Source of the DNA: Labilibaculum euxinicum
GTDB lineage: Bacteria; Bacteroidota; Bacteroidia; Bacteroidales; Marinifilaceae
Direction of reading: 5' to 3'
NCBI RefSeq assembly: GCF_009795715.1
Contig: NZ_WTCR01000002.1
Coordinates: 62,001 to 126,000 of the forward strand
Length of the DNA: 64,000 bases
Made by a program: the position numbers and the translations under genes. The stretch's first letter is position 1. The number at the start of each line of letters is the position of its first letter. Below the pieces are notes generated by a model. The model searched no databases. It was given only the letters and a program-made list of their open reading frames with translations, and was not told the origin of the DNA. This document shows positions 51,615 through 62,588 of the stretch, piece by piece.

Positions 51615-52199
51615 TTATTTGTTTACGTACTTTTTAATTTTCTTATCACCCATCCAAACCAGTTCGCTGGTTTCAAGATTAGTTAACTCCAGATTTAACT
51701 GATAGTAACGAACATTTTCTTTTTTATAACTGTCTATAATCGAATTGATGTCACCTTGTAATATGAAATCAGCACCTAATTCCTGTCCCCATTTTTTAAG
51801 AGTTGCTTTGGATGCAAAATCTTGTTGGTCTGCACGTTCCTGACGAAGATCTTCTCGTTTGGCACCCGCTTGTACCAAGCGAACCCGACTGTCATTTAAA
51901 ATGGCTTTTTCGATGTCTTTAATGTAAGTATCCGAATCGATGTGTTCTGAACTTTTATTGGTGATTAAGCCAACAATAACAACAGGTTTACGATTAAATT
52001 CCTGTTGATAATCTTCAATCCAATTTTGATTAAGTAATTGATCAATTAAAGCCTCGGCAGTCAATTTTGAATCGGTATCGTTCCATCGACCACTTAAATC
52101 AATTTGCTGATCAGGAGATACCCGGGTAACTTGTCTCGAGCACGAAACGCCAGCTAATACAGCCAGTGCGAAAACAAATAAGCGAAATGAATACTTCAT
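51615..52199 (-). CDS. LpoB-like penicillin-binding-protein activator lipoprotein
   Basis: A 194-residue lipoprotein (FVFALAVLAGVSC). It has the LpoB/COG3417 pattern: DLSGRWNDTDSKLTAEALIDQLLN, then KPVVIVGLITNKSSEHIDSDTYIKDIEKAILNDSRVRLV (described in part), REDLRQERADQQDFAS, and GADFILQGDINSIID. LpoB of Enterobacteria stimulates PBP1b; Bacteroidota members share the fold but their partner is not established. It heads a two-gene unit with the COG3014 lipoprotein. Confidence in the family is high, in the role moderate. Confidence 0.85.
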   Translation of the reverse strand: MKYSFRLFVFALAVLAGVSCSRQVTRVSPDQQIDLSGRWNDTDSKLTAEALIDQLLNQNWIEDYQQEFNRKPVVIVGLITNKSSEHIDSDTYIKDIEKAILNDSRVRLVQAGAKREDLRQERADQQDFASKATLKKWGQELGADFILQGDINSIIDSYKKENVRYYQLNLELTNLETSELVWMGDKKIKKYVNK

Positions 52200-52285
52200 A
52201 ATATTTTCATTTTTTGTTATAAATAATATTCTAATTTTTTGAAGTGAATTGTATTCAGGTAATTACAATTTTTATGCCAATATGA

Positions 52286-53170
52286 TTATAAATCCTCTAC
52301 TAATTTTGATAGTTTTAGGTAATGCGATTCACTAATTGGAGTGAGAGGCAAACGCAAACAATTTTCACAGAGTTTTTTCATGCTTAGAATTGCTTTAATT
52401 CCGGCAGGATTGCCTTCTGTAAAAAGGTTTTGGATGATTCCAAACATCTTATAATGAATCTGAAGAGCTTCCTTGTTTTTGCCATCTAATGCTAATCTTA
52501 CCATCTGGCTCCATTCCTTTGGAAAAGCATTCCCAAGTACAGAAATAACACCACTGCCTCCTAATGAAATAAGAGGAAAGGTTATGGCATCATCGCCTGA
52601 TATCACTAAAAAGTCTTTTGGTTTGTTTTTAAGAATGTTCATAAGTTGTTCCATATTACCTGAAGCCTCTTTTACACCAATTATATTTTCAATTTCCGAA
52701 GCCAGTTTTACGCAGGTTTCAGCGCTGATGTTAACACCAGATCTGCTTGGTACATTATAAAGAATTACCGGAACCGGACTGGCATTTGCAATGGCCTGAT
52801 AATGCAGAAACAAGCCTTCCTGACTGGGTTTGTTGTAGTAAGGAGCAACTGATAGAATGGCGTCAATTTCATCAAATTCGGCGAACTCCTGAATCTGCTG
52901 AATAACAGCCTGTGTATTGTTTCCTCCAAAGCCAACCACCAAAGGAACGCGCTTCGCATTCACCTCAATAATGTGGTTGATGACGGAAATTTTTTCATCA
53001 CACGAAAGTGTTGATACCTCACCTGTAGTTCCCAGCACTACTAAATAATTAATACCATTTTTAATCTGAAAATTAACAGTGTCGCTAAGTGCAGTATAAT
53101 CGACACTTCCATTATTTTTAAATGGAGTAATAAGAGCTATGCCTGTTCCTGTAAATTTGTTGCTGTTCAT
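52286..53170 (-). CDS. dapA: 4-hydroxy-tetrahydrodipicolinate synthase
   Basis: A 294-residue (beta/alpha)8 protein of normal DapA length. It starts FTGTGIALITPFKNNGSVDY, has the GTTGE motif at about 48-51, Y138 in VILYNVPSRSG, and the Schiff-base lysine K167 in IIGVKEASG. It condenses pyruvate with aspartate semialdehyde in lysine and diaminopimelate synthesis. It starts 5 bases after the stop of the DUF6913-like gene, so the two are co-transcribed. It is a core gene and shows nothing odd. Confidence 0.97.
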   Translation of the reverse strand: MNSNKFTGTGIALITPFKNNGSVDYTALSDTVNFQIKNGINYLVVLGTTGEVSTLSCDEKISVINHIIEVNAKRVPLVVGFGGNNTQAVIQQIQEFAEFDEIDAILSVAPYYNKPSQEGLFLHYQAIANASPVPVILYNVPSRSGVNISAETCVKLASEIENIIGVKEASGNMEQLMNILKNKPKDFLVISGDDAITFPLISLGGSGVISVLGNAFPKEWSQMVRLALDGKNKEALQIHYKMFGIIQNLFTEGNPAGIKAILSMKKLCENCLRLPLTPISESHYLKLSKLVEDL

Positions 53171-53175
53171 CCTTA

Positions 53176-53715
53176 TTACTTTTTAATCTGTGAAAGATAC
53201 TTTAAGCTTTCGCTGATTAGATTTTCCATAGAATTGTTTTTCCCCTGATCAATCATTAAATCAAGATGTTCACAGTTGTCCACCAATGAACCAACTTTGC
53301 AGGATGCCAATGAAACTTGTGTAATGTATTTTATCGACAGATGTTCCGATTTAGTAAGAACAAAGAGTAAATCAAACTTAGTATTGATGAATTCAATTAA
53401 TTCGGGAATGATTGGTTCTCCGCTCCATTTCACATCCTTATTGGTATAGAAAACTATTTTTTGAGCCACACCAAAATCAGGCAGTTCGTTGGCGTTAACC
53501 CAACCAACGGTTTGCACTTTATAGCCTTTTTGGCTTAAATCTTCTGCGAACTTTTTTACTACAGAGTGATTCTTTTCCTGAAGAGTATCAAACAGGATCC
53601 CTATACTTTTAGAACTTTCTAAATTGTGAAACTCCTTTTTGCGCGTATTTTTTTTTAGCTTGCTTTTGATTTTTAAGCCGGCAAGCTGATTTTTAATATT
53701 TTGAAAAAAACTCAT
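53176..53715 (-). CDS. DUF6913-like protein upstream of dapA
   Basis: A 179-residue soluble protein with a basic N-terminus (LKIKSKLKKNTRKKEFHN). The middle looks like an alternating alpha/beta fold (SIGILFDTLQEKNHSVVKKFAEDLSQKG, KIVFYTNKDVKWSG, FDLLFVLTKSEHLSIKYI in part). I recognise it as the Bacteroidota family DUF6913, often found next to dapA or ligA; function unknown. It is coupled to dapA by a 5-base gap. The name is from memory, so moderately sure. Confidence 0.7.
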   Translation of the reverse strand: MSFFQNIKNQLAGLKIKSKLKKNTRKKEFHNLESSKSIGILFDTLQEKNHSVVKKFAEDLSQKGYKVQTVGWVNANELPDFGVAQKIVFYTNKDVKWSGEPIIPELIEFINTKFDLLFVLTKSEHLSIKYITQVSLASCKVGSLVDNCEHLDLMIDQGKNNSMENLISESLKYLSQIKK

Positions 53716-53824
53716 TTTATATTCGATAGTTAAGTTGAAGGCTTGTATTTATGGGTTGCACAGGCAATCACAATTTGAAACCACAAGTTATGAAAAAAAT
53801 CATTTTGTAAATCATAAATTAAGC

Positions 53825-54412
53825 TTATTTAATTTTTTTTGGAGCCTTGTAACCATTTGGATTCAGTTTGCCTGGGGCAATGTGTAACTCATTTGCCAGA
53901 TCGAAGAGACTATTCATATTCATTACTTCGCATGCTTTTATTGCAATTTTAGCACAAGCCAAAGTGTCCTCTAATGCATCGTGGTGTTTAAGTGGAATAT
54001 CGAACAAGTGAGCCATTGTATTCAGCTTGTGGTTTGGCATATTGGGCCATATGTTACGGCTGATTTGTACGGTGCATAGGTAATCAAATTCCGGAAAACG
54101 AATGCCATAAGTGTCTAAACAGGCGCGAAGTACCGATACATCAAAACTGGCGTTGTGGGCAATCACCATTTTACCATGAAGATAATCTTCCACTTCTTCC
54201 CATATGTAATTGAAGCTGGGTTCGTTCATTACATCTTCCTCTGTAATTCCATGTATACTAACATTCATCGGATGAAAATACATTTCAGGAGGCGATATCA
54301 ACCAATCTTTGCTTTCAACAATAATTCCATTCTCAACACGGACCAAACCAAGCGAACAGGCAGAATTTCGTTGTCCGTTTGCTGTTTCGAAATCTATAGC
54401 GGTAAAATTCAT
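53825..54412 (-). CDS. DEDDh 3'-5' exonuclease (DnaQ/epsilon-like)
   Basis: A 195-residue protein with all exonuclease motifs: Exo I at D8 and E10 (AIDFETANGQ), Exo II at AHNASFDVSVLRA, and Exo III at HHDALEDTLACAKI with catalytic His and Asp. It resembles stand-alone DnaQ-type exonucleases that proofread or trim DNA or RNA ends. It lies between the DUF6913/dapA pair and ligA on the same strand. The length is typical of one-domain members. Confidence 0.9.
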   Translation of the reverse strand: MNFTAIDFETANGQRNSACSLGLVRVENGIIVESKDWLISPPEMYFHPMNVSIHGITEEDVMNEPSFNYIWEEVEDYLHGKMVIAHNASFDVSVLRACLDTYGIRFPEFDYLCTVQISRNIWPNMPNHKLNTMAHLFDIPLKHHDALEDTLACAKIAIKACEVMNMNSLFDLANELHIAPGKLNPNGYKAPKKIK

Positions 54413-54464
54413 TTTTTTTTAAGATAAAAGAGTAAAGAAACAAGGACTAAAACTTTTAATTTTG

Positions 54465-56810
<2,346 letters not shown>

Positions 56811-56841
56811 TTACCGATTCTTGAGCACACTTAACCGATTT
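56811..56841 (+). promoter_or_regulatory. Phased direct repeat, candidate LytTR operator
   Basis: TTACCGATT and TTAACCGATT repeat ACCGATT exactly 21 bases apart (56813 and 56834), two helical turns. That spacing is what LytTR regulators bind. It lies 77 bases before the operon that ends with a LytTR response regulator, suggesting autoregulation. The match to published LytTR site bases is only partial. Confidence 0.4.
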
Positions 56842-56917
56842 CAAGAATTAAAAGCTATTATATTGCATTACTTTAGTTTTAGAAATAAAGGATACACTAA
56901 TCTTAAACAACAATATC

Positions 56918-57262
56918 ATGGATGAAAATAAAAAAAATAAAAGTCTGTTTGTTGGGCTTGGGTTAATAATAGTTGGAATCGTAATTATTTTGGAACGGCT
57001 CAATTATCAGTCTGATTTTATCGAAACCTATTTGTATCGGTGGGAATCCGTTTTAATTTTAATTGGCGTACTGCAGATTTTGGTTCGTCGGAGATTTTTT
57101 GGAGGTCTGATGGCTATAGCTGTCGGAGGATACTTCCTTATGGATGATTTGTATTTTCTACCACAAAATTGGGAGATATGGTTTTTTCCTGTACTACTTA
57201 TTTTAGGAGGCATTGCGTTTATTTTTTCTCCTGATTCACCATATTGTTGTAAAAATAAATAA
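56918..57262 (+). CDS. LiaI/LiaF-type transmembrane protein
   Basis: A 114-residue protein with about four TM segments in two repeats (LFVGLGLIIVGIVIILERL; VLILIGVLQILVRRRFFGGL; FFPVLLILGGIAFIF). This is the LiaF-type TM region without the C-terminal soluble domain. It ends in a Cys-containing tail (SPYCCKNK). It is the first gene of a four-gene unit with a larger LiaF-like protein, a LytS kinase and a LytTR regulator; gaps are 24, 6 and 3 bases. It is likely a membrane sensor part of an envelope-stress response. Confidence 0.78.
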   Translation: MDENKKNKSLFVGLGLIIVGIVIILERLNYQSDFIETYLYRWESVLILIGVLQILVRRRFFGGLMAIAVGGYFLMDDLYFLPQNWEIWFFPVLLILGGIAFIFSPDSPYCCKNK

Positions 57263-57286
57263 ATTCATATCATAAAATATATCATC

Positions 57287-58000
57287 ATGAGATCACAACA
57301 TAAATCAAACCCAAACAACCGTGCAATATTCGGTATTTTCTTAATTCTATTTGGATGCTTATTGGTTCTTAAAAATCTGGATTTTATTCCCTATGACTTA
57401 AGGCATGTTATCTTTTCGTGGCCAATGTTACTGTTTGGTTTAGGGGCACTTTTCTTTTTTGGTAAAGATGATAAAACTACAGGAATTGTTCTAATGGCAG
57501 TGGGAGGGGTGTTTTTAATGCCTATTGTATTCGATTGGAGCTTTAACTGGCGAGGCTTATTTTGGCCTGTAATGCTAATTGTAATAGGAGTTGTGGTTAT
57601 CCGAAAACGAAACGGATGTGATGTTAGCAAGCGATCGGCGGTAGGATCAGATTCTGATTATATCGATGAGCTAAATATATTTGGCGGTGGTGAAAAAGTA
57701 ATTAACACCAAAAATTTTAGAGGTGGAAAAGTTACCTGTGTTTTTGGAGGAACAGAATTAAATCTCACCAATGCCGATCTGGCCGAAGGCACAAACATAA
57801 TTGACGTATTTACAATGTTTGGTGGTTGTGTTCTGGTTGTTCCATCCGATTGGGAGGTTAAGGTTGAAGTCTCTGCTATTTTAGGCGGTGTTTCCGACAA
57901 ACGAATACCAACCACTAATTATATAGTTGAACCTAAAAAGGAACTAATCATTAAAGGATTTGTCGCTCTGGGTGGTTGTGAAATTAAATCATATAAATAA
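57287..58000 (+). CDS. LiaF-like membrane protein with cell-wall-active response domain
   Basis: A 237-residue protein. Residues about 10-105 contain four TM helices (IFGIFLILFGCLLVLKNLDFI in part, WPMLLFGLGALFFF, and a second pair). Residues about 120-237 are a soluble beta-repeat domain (NIFGGGEKVINTKNFRGGKVTCVFGGTELNLTNADL in part, DVFTMFGGCVLVVPSDW) typical of the C-terminal LiaF domain, with repeated FGG motifs. In Gram-positives LiaF holds back the LiaS kinase. Here it directly precedes a LytS-type kinase (6 bases), so a similar control is likely (inference). Confidence 0.85.
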   Translation: MRSQHKSNPNNRAIFGIFLILFGCLLVLKNLDFIPYDLRHVIFSWPMLLFGLGALFFFGKDDKTTGIVLMAVGGVFLMPIVFDWSFNWRGLFWPVMLIVIGVVVIRKRNGCDVSKRSAVGSDSDYIDELNIFGGGEKVINTKNFRGGKVTCVFGGTELNLTNADLAEGTNIIDVFTMFGGCVLVVPSDWEVKVEVSAILGGVSDKRIPTTNYIVEPKKELIIKGFVALGGCEIKSYK

Positions 58001-58006
58001 TTTTAA

Positions 58007-59056
58007 ATGCAGCATCCTCTTCTGAAAAATCGTTTTGCCATTCCAATTTATATAGCAGCCTGGGTATTTTTTGCGATGCTGTTATTTATGATTGGATGGT
58101 ATTTCGAGGGAAGGACTATTTATGATTCTGCCGTAAATGCCTTTAGCTTTTCATTTCCATTATTGATATTAGGTGCATGTATTTGGTTTATTGTTATGTA
58201 TACCAGTATCGAAAGTCTGGGGTTTTTCCATTTTTTTTTACATCATTTAACTGCTGGTTTAATTGTGGTGGGAATCTGGATATCGTCCGCATATCAATTA
58301 CGAACTATGTGGTTTGGCACCACCAGTGAAGGTTTCGATTATCTTATTCCTGTGCATTGGCAGATTTTTATGGCCTTTGGGATGTACGATTATATTGTAA
58401 TTGTGTATTATTTAGTAATGTATTATCGTAATTTTCAAGATAAATTGGTTCGTGAATCTGAGCTAAAAGAGTTAGTGAAAGAGGCAGAATTAACAGCATT
58501 AAAATCTCAAATTAATCCGCATTTTCTTTTTAATAGTTTAAATTCGGTAAGTTCTTTAACTTTATCAAAGCCAGAGTTATCCAGAGAGATGCTTGTTAAA
58601 TTGTCAACCTACCTTCGTTATTCTCTGGCTCAGAATTTAAAAGAGTTAAATAATTTGAGTAACGAATTGAGTAATATTCGTTTGTATATGGAAATTGAGA
58701 AAGTTCGTTTTGGTGATCGTCTGCAGCTTCATTTTGATCTTTCACCCGACTGCGGGAAACTAAAAATTCCCAATCTAATTTTACAGCCATTATACGAAAA
58801 TGCGATTAAATTCGGAGTGCATGAAAGCCTTGAGCCTGTTTGTGTACTAACAAAGTGTCGTTTTGAGAATGATATTTTAAAAATTAATATCAGTAATAAT
58901 TTTGATCCGGATTCGGTTCCTGCAAAGGGAAATGGTATTGGTTTACAAAATATACAGGAACGCCTGCATTTAATTTATGGCCGTGCTGATTTGATGCGAG
59001 TTGTTAAGAAAGAAGATCAATTTACTGTTTATCTGGAATTTCCACAAAGTTTATAA
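58007..59056 (+). CDS. LytS-type sensor histidine kinase
   Basis: A 349-residue protein with four or so N-terminal TM helices (residues 10-140), and a His-kinase domain of the LytS/YehU class: H172 in LKSQINPHFLFNSLNSV, ATP-binding N box LILQPLYENAIKFG, and the G box GNGIGLQNIQERL. It has no extra sensor domain, so LiaF-like partners may provide sensing. It phosphorylates the regulator encoded 3 bases downstream. Confidence 0.93.
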   Translation: MQHPLLKNRFAIPIYIAAWVFFAMLLFMIGWYFEGRTIYDSAVNAFSFSFPLLILGACIWFIVMYTSIESLGFFHFFLHHLTAGLIVVGIWISSAYQLRTMWFGTTSEGFDYLIPVHWQIFMAFGMYDYIVIVYYLVMYYRNFQDKLVRESELKELVKEAELTALKSQINPHFLFNSLNSVSSLTLSKPELSREMLVKLSTYLRYSLAQNLKELNNLSNELSNIRLYMEIEKVRFGDRLQLHFDLSPDCGKLKIPNLILQPLYENAIKFGVHESLEPVCVLTKCRFENDILKINISNNFDPDSVPAKGNGIGLQNIQERLHLIYGRADLMRVVKKEDQFTVYLEFPQSL

Positions 59057-59059
59057 GAT

Positions 59060-59812
59060 ATGGAAGCAATAAAAGCAATAATTATTGATGATGAATCATT
59101 GGCCAGAGATTTGGTTCGCTCTTATTTGGGAGCTTGTCAGGATATTGAAATTTTAGGTGAGTATTCAGATGGATTTCAAGGCTTAAAAGCAATTAATGAG
59201 TTGGAGCCGGATTTGGTGTTTTTAGACGTTCAGATGCCTAAACTGACAGGTTTCGAAATGTTGGAATTACTCGATAAACCTTGCAATATTGTGTTTACAA
59301 CAGCTTACAACGAATATGCAATCAGAGCATTCGAACACAATGCAATTGATTATCTGCTCAAACCATTCTCAAATGAACGTTTCCAGGATGCCGTGCGCAA
59401 GGTGAAGGATCGCATTTCAAATTCGGTGACGAGTGAAGATCAGATTGAGAAAATAAAAAATCATAACGATTCCTCGGATGAATTATTGACCCGGGTGGTG
59501 GTGAAATCAAGAAATAAAATTGACGTAATTGCAATTGACAAAATAAAATATTTTGAGGCTCAGGACGATTATGTGATGATTTATACCAATGAGGGAAGGT
59601 ATCTGAAGCAAAAGACAATGAAATATTTTGAAAGTCATTTAAGCCCGAAAGAGTTTTGTCGAATACATCGAACTTATTTGGTGAAGATTGATCAGATAGC
59701 TCAATTGCAGCCTTACGAGAAGGATCATTGGATTGTAATTTTAAAAACCGGGGAAAGTTTAAACGTCAGTCGAAATGGATTTAAGCAATTAAAACTGCAG
59801 TTGGAAATTTAA
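59060..59812 (+). CDS. LytTR-family response regulator
   Basis: A 250-residue protein: receiver domain (IIIDDESLARDLVRSYL, phospho-acceptor D56 in LVFLDVQMP, TTAYNEYAIRAFE, DYLLKPF), then a LytTR DNA-binding domain (residues about 150-250: VKSRNKIDVIAIDKIKYFEAQDDYVMIYT in part, FCRIHRTYLVKI). It is coupled to the LytS kinase. A terminator follows at 59836. A 21-base phased repeat upstream of the operon may be its own site. Confidence 0.95.
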   Translation: MEAIKAIIIDDESLARDLVRSYLGACQDIEILGEYSDGFQGLKAINELEPDLVFLDVQMPKLTGFEMLELLDKPCNIVFTTAYNEYAIRAFEHNAIDYLLKPFSNERFQDAVRKVKDRISNSVTSEDQIEKIKNHNDSSDELLTRVVVKSRNKIDVIAIDKIKYFEAQDDYVMIYTNEGRYLKQKTMKYFESHLSPKEFCRIHRTYLVKIDQIAQLQPYEKDHWIVILKTGESLNVSRNGFKQLKLQLEI

Positions 59813-59835
59813 TCATTGATCTGTTTTTATATGGT

Positions 59836-59869
59836 AAGCATCATTTTTTCACGAAAAGATGCTTTTTTT
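59836..59869 (+). terminator. Rho-independent terminator after the LytTR gene
   Basis: Stem AAGCATC / GATGCTT with a 15-base loop, followed by T5. The 318-base gap 59813-60130 otherwise contains only the candidate promoter at 60057. Confidence 0.78.
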
Positions 59870-60056
59870 ATGTCAAAAGCCATATGTTTTTTTAGGGCTT
59901 CTTTTGTTAAGTGTGTTTTATACTAAATTGTGCTGAGTTTTTGTTGTTTTAGTCGAATGACCAGTGTTAATAAGGTTTTTAGTGTGAGTACATGTAAACT
60001 GATGACAAACTGATTGTTTCTGTTTGTGAATTGGCGGAAAAGTTTTTTGATTTTTA

Positions 60057-60087
60057 ATTGATTCGTAACATAAATTTTCTACTTTTG
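60057..60087 (+). promoter_or_regulatory. Candidate promoter of the outer membrane receptor gene
   Basis: TACTTTTG (60080-60087) fits the Bacteroidota -7 consensus TAnnTTTG; ATTG (60057-60060) lies 19 bases upstream at the place of the -33 TTTG (3 of 4). The ATG is at 60131. Confidence 0.45.
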
Positions 60088-60130
60088 TGCAACCTGTTAC
60101 TATATACACTAACTAATTTACACACTACTA

Positions 60131-62521
60131 ATGAGTCTAAAACTTGATTGCAGAAATGGATTATTGCCGGTCCTTCTGTTTTTTTTAAGCCCCGCTGTGC
60201 ATTCCTATGCTCAGGATTCTACAAAAGCTGTAACAAATTCATATTTGAATGGTGTAGTTGTCGATAATGAACATCAAAAGCCTCTTGAGTATGCCACAGT
60301 ATCAATTTATTCCTTACCTGATTCTTTATTGGTTAAGGGAACTATCACAAATAGAAAAGGGGAGTTTGAATTAGCTGGATTAGAGAGCTTAAACTGCTAT
60401 TACAGAGTTGAATATCTTGGATTTGAGAGCTATAGCAGTAAGCCAATTCTTTTAAAAGAAAATGAAAAGCTATTTTTGTCTAAACCACTTACTTTACGTG
60501 CCAATACTCAAAGGATAACGGAAGTGGAAGTTACCGGGAATCGTGATTTTGCCAGAATCGAATTGGACAAAACAGTTTACAATGTGTCAAAATCACCTGT
60601 TTCAGATGGAGGTACTATAAATGAAGTTTTAGCAACAATTCCTAAATTAAATGTTACAGCCAATGGCGGAATACAATTACGGGGAAGTTCTGATGTGAAA
60701 ATATTAATCGATGGGAAACTGAGTGGATTACTTGGAATGAGTCCCGGAGATGTATTGAGTAATATGCCGGCAGCAGATGTTGACCGTGTAGAAGTAATTA
60801 CAAGTCCTTCCGCAAAATATGATGCTTCAGGTTCAGCTGGGATTGTAAACATTATTATGAAGAAGGATAGAGCCAAGGGGTTTAATGGAAATGCTTCCGC
60901 CACCATTGGTACGATCAACAAGCATTCGGGTCGGACTGCACTTAATTTACGAACCGGAAAACTCAATTTGTCAGGATCATACAGCTATCGAAACGATTGG
61001 TCTGGCAGAGATTATGAATTATCACGATTTACAGAAATAGACAATAATGTTGAGATGTTGAATAGCCGTGCCGATGTCGATTTAGGCGATAGAAGTCACA
61101 TTGGACAATTGGGCATGGATTATTTAATAAATGATAAGAACACCGTGAGTTTTTCTGTTACCAATCGAAATGTGAAGCAAAATCGGAATGGAATCTATAA
61201 CTATTCACGAAATTTAATTACCAGTAGTACTTTTTCAAATGAAACATCCCGTGAAAGTGCTGTTGATATTGATTTGAATTCCTGGGTGTACAACGCCTCT
61301 TATATTCGTAAGTTTGATAGAAAAGGACAGGAATTTTCTTTTGATGCAAGCTATACAAGGAATAAAGCAGAAAATTACGGAAATTATACTGATGAAGTAG
61401 AAGGGAATACCAGTGACTTTTTCAATTCTAACCGCGAGGAAGCAATTATTCAAATGGATTACAAACAGCCTTTAGGTGAAGTGGGTTCGATAGAAACCGG
61501 ATATTTGTACCGAACGAATGAGATAAAGTACAATGAGCCTATCGATTTATCTACTGCGTTTAATTATAAAGAGAGCATTCATGGTTTGTATTTTCAATTT
61601 AGTGGAGAGAAAGGAGATTTCGGATATCAGTTTGGTTTGCGGTCTGAGTATTCGGATATTGAGACGAATAAAGCGTATAATGACGATTATTTAGATTTTT
61701 TCCCCAGCGTACATCTTTCCTATAAATTATCCGACAATAAGCAGGTATTGCTGACTTATTCTAAAATGGTTTATCGTCCTGATTCCAGAATGTTGAATCC
61801 ATTTCAAAATCTTCAAGATCCGGAAAATCAGAGATTGGGTTCTAAAGAATTGGGAGCCTATTATACGCATATGCCGGAGTTAACTTTTGTTTACAAAAGA
61901 GATAAGATAACCTATACTACAAATTTGTATTATCAGTACAAGGATAATATCATAAGACAGTATCGTTCTGTTAATGAAAGCAATGTGGCGATTGTGACTT
62001 ATGAGAATGTTGGAAATCTACAATATGCAGGTGTTGATTTTAATATATCTACAAAATTTAACAAATGGTGGAGTGTTAATTCCTACTTGTCCGGAATCTA
62101 TCAAAAGTATACACCCTCTGCTAAAGTGAGTTTTTCTACCAATGACGATTTTGGTTTTTTTGGAAAGCTAACTTCAACTATGCGAATACCTAAGTGGTTC
62201 AATTTTCAAACAACTTTGCGTTATGACTCTGATATGCCTGTTGTTCAAGGAAATTACGATCAATCCTTTCAAGTAGATTTCGCTTTTGGTAAGAGAATAA
62301 TGAAAGGCAAAGCAAGTATATCTTTATGGATTTACGATGTTTTAAATAGCAGTAAGTATAATGTAAATACTTCAGGAGATCGTTTTACTCAAAGAATGAA
62401 GTACAATTTTGAAAATAGGGTGGCAAATTTGACCTTCCGATATAATTTTGGTAAAAAGTACAATGTGTTAAAAACTAAAAAAAGAGGAAGTGGAGTCCAG
62501 CACTCAGAGAAAGATATCTAA
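60131..62521 (+). CDS. TonB-dependent outer membrane receptor-like protein
   Basis: A 796-residue protein with a signal peptide ending near PAVHSYAQ. It has a carboxypeptidase-regulatory-like domain (NGVVVDNEHQKPLEYATVSI in part, GEFELAGL), then a plug-like domain (residues about 130-240: SPVSDGGTINEVLATIPKL, GSSDVKILIDGKLSG, VEVITSPSAKYDASGSAGIV), and a barrel of the OMP_b-brl_3 type. Unlike SusC it lacks a SusD partner and is shorter. The substrate is unknown. It has its own promoter candidate at 60057 and a terminator at 62543. A role in uptake or surface remodelling is open. Confidence 0.88.
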   Translation: MSLKLDCRNGLLPVLLFFLSPAVHSYAQDSTKAVTNSYLNGVVVDNEHQKPLEYATVSIYSLPDSLLVKGTITNRKGEFELAGLESLNCYYRVEYLGFESYSSKPILLKENEKLFLSKPLTLRANTQRITEVEVTGNRDFARIELDKTVYNVSKSPVSDGGTINEVLATIPKLNVTANGGIQLRGSSDVKILIDGKLSGLLGMSPGDVLSNMPAADVDRVEVITSPSAKYDASGSAGIVNIIMKKDRAKGFNGNASATIGTINKHSGRTALNLRTGKLNLSGSYSYRNDWSGRDYELSRFTEIDNNVEMLNSRADVDLGDRSHIGQLGMDYLINDKNTVSFSVTNRNVKQNRNGIYNYSRNLITSSTFSNETSRESAVDIDLNSWVYNASYIRKFDRKGQEFSFDASYTRNKAENYGNYTDEVEGNTSDFFNSNREEAIIQMDYKQPLGEVGSIETGYLYRTNEIKYNEPIDLSTAFNYKESIHGLYFQFSGEKGDFGYQFGLRSEYSDIETNKAYNDDYLDFFPSVHLSYKLSDNKQVLLTYSKMVYRPDSRMLNPFQNLQDPENQRLGSKELGAYYTHMPELTFVYKRDKITYTTNLYYQYKDNIIRQYRSVNESNVAIVTYENVGNLQYAGVDFNISTKFNKWWSVNSYLSGIYQKYTPSAKVSFSTNDDFGFFGKLTSTMRIPKWFNFQTTLRYDSDMPVVQGNYDQSFQVDFAFGKRIMKGKASISLWIYDVLNSSKYNVNTSGDRFTQRMKYNFENRVANLTFRYNFGKKYNVLKTKKRGSGVQHSEKDI

Positions 62522-62542
62522 CAATATTAGCAGGTAAAAAAA

Positions 62543-62572
62543 AACCTCGTTCGTTGAACGAGGTTTTTTTTT
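62543..62572. terminator. Bidirectional terminator between convergent genes
   Basis: AACCTCGTT / AACGAGGTT, with a run of A on the left and T on the right, serves both the receptor gene (plus strand) and the T9SS protein (minus strand). Confidence 0.92.
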
Positions 62573-62588
62573 GTATTCATTGTTTTCC

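Noticed and set aside
60577-60966. 129-codon minus-strand frame within the receptor gene
   Set aside because: Shadow of the plug-domain coding region of the gene at 60131; no independent support.
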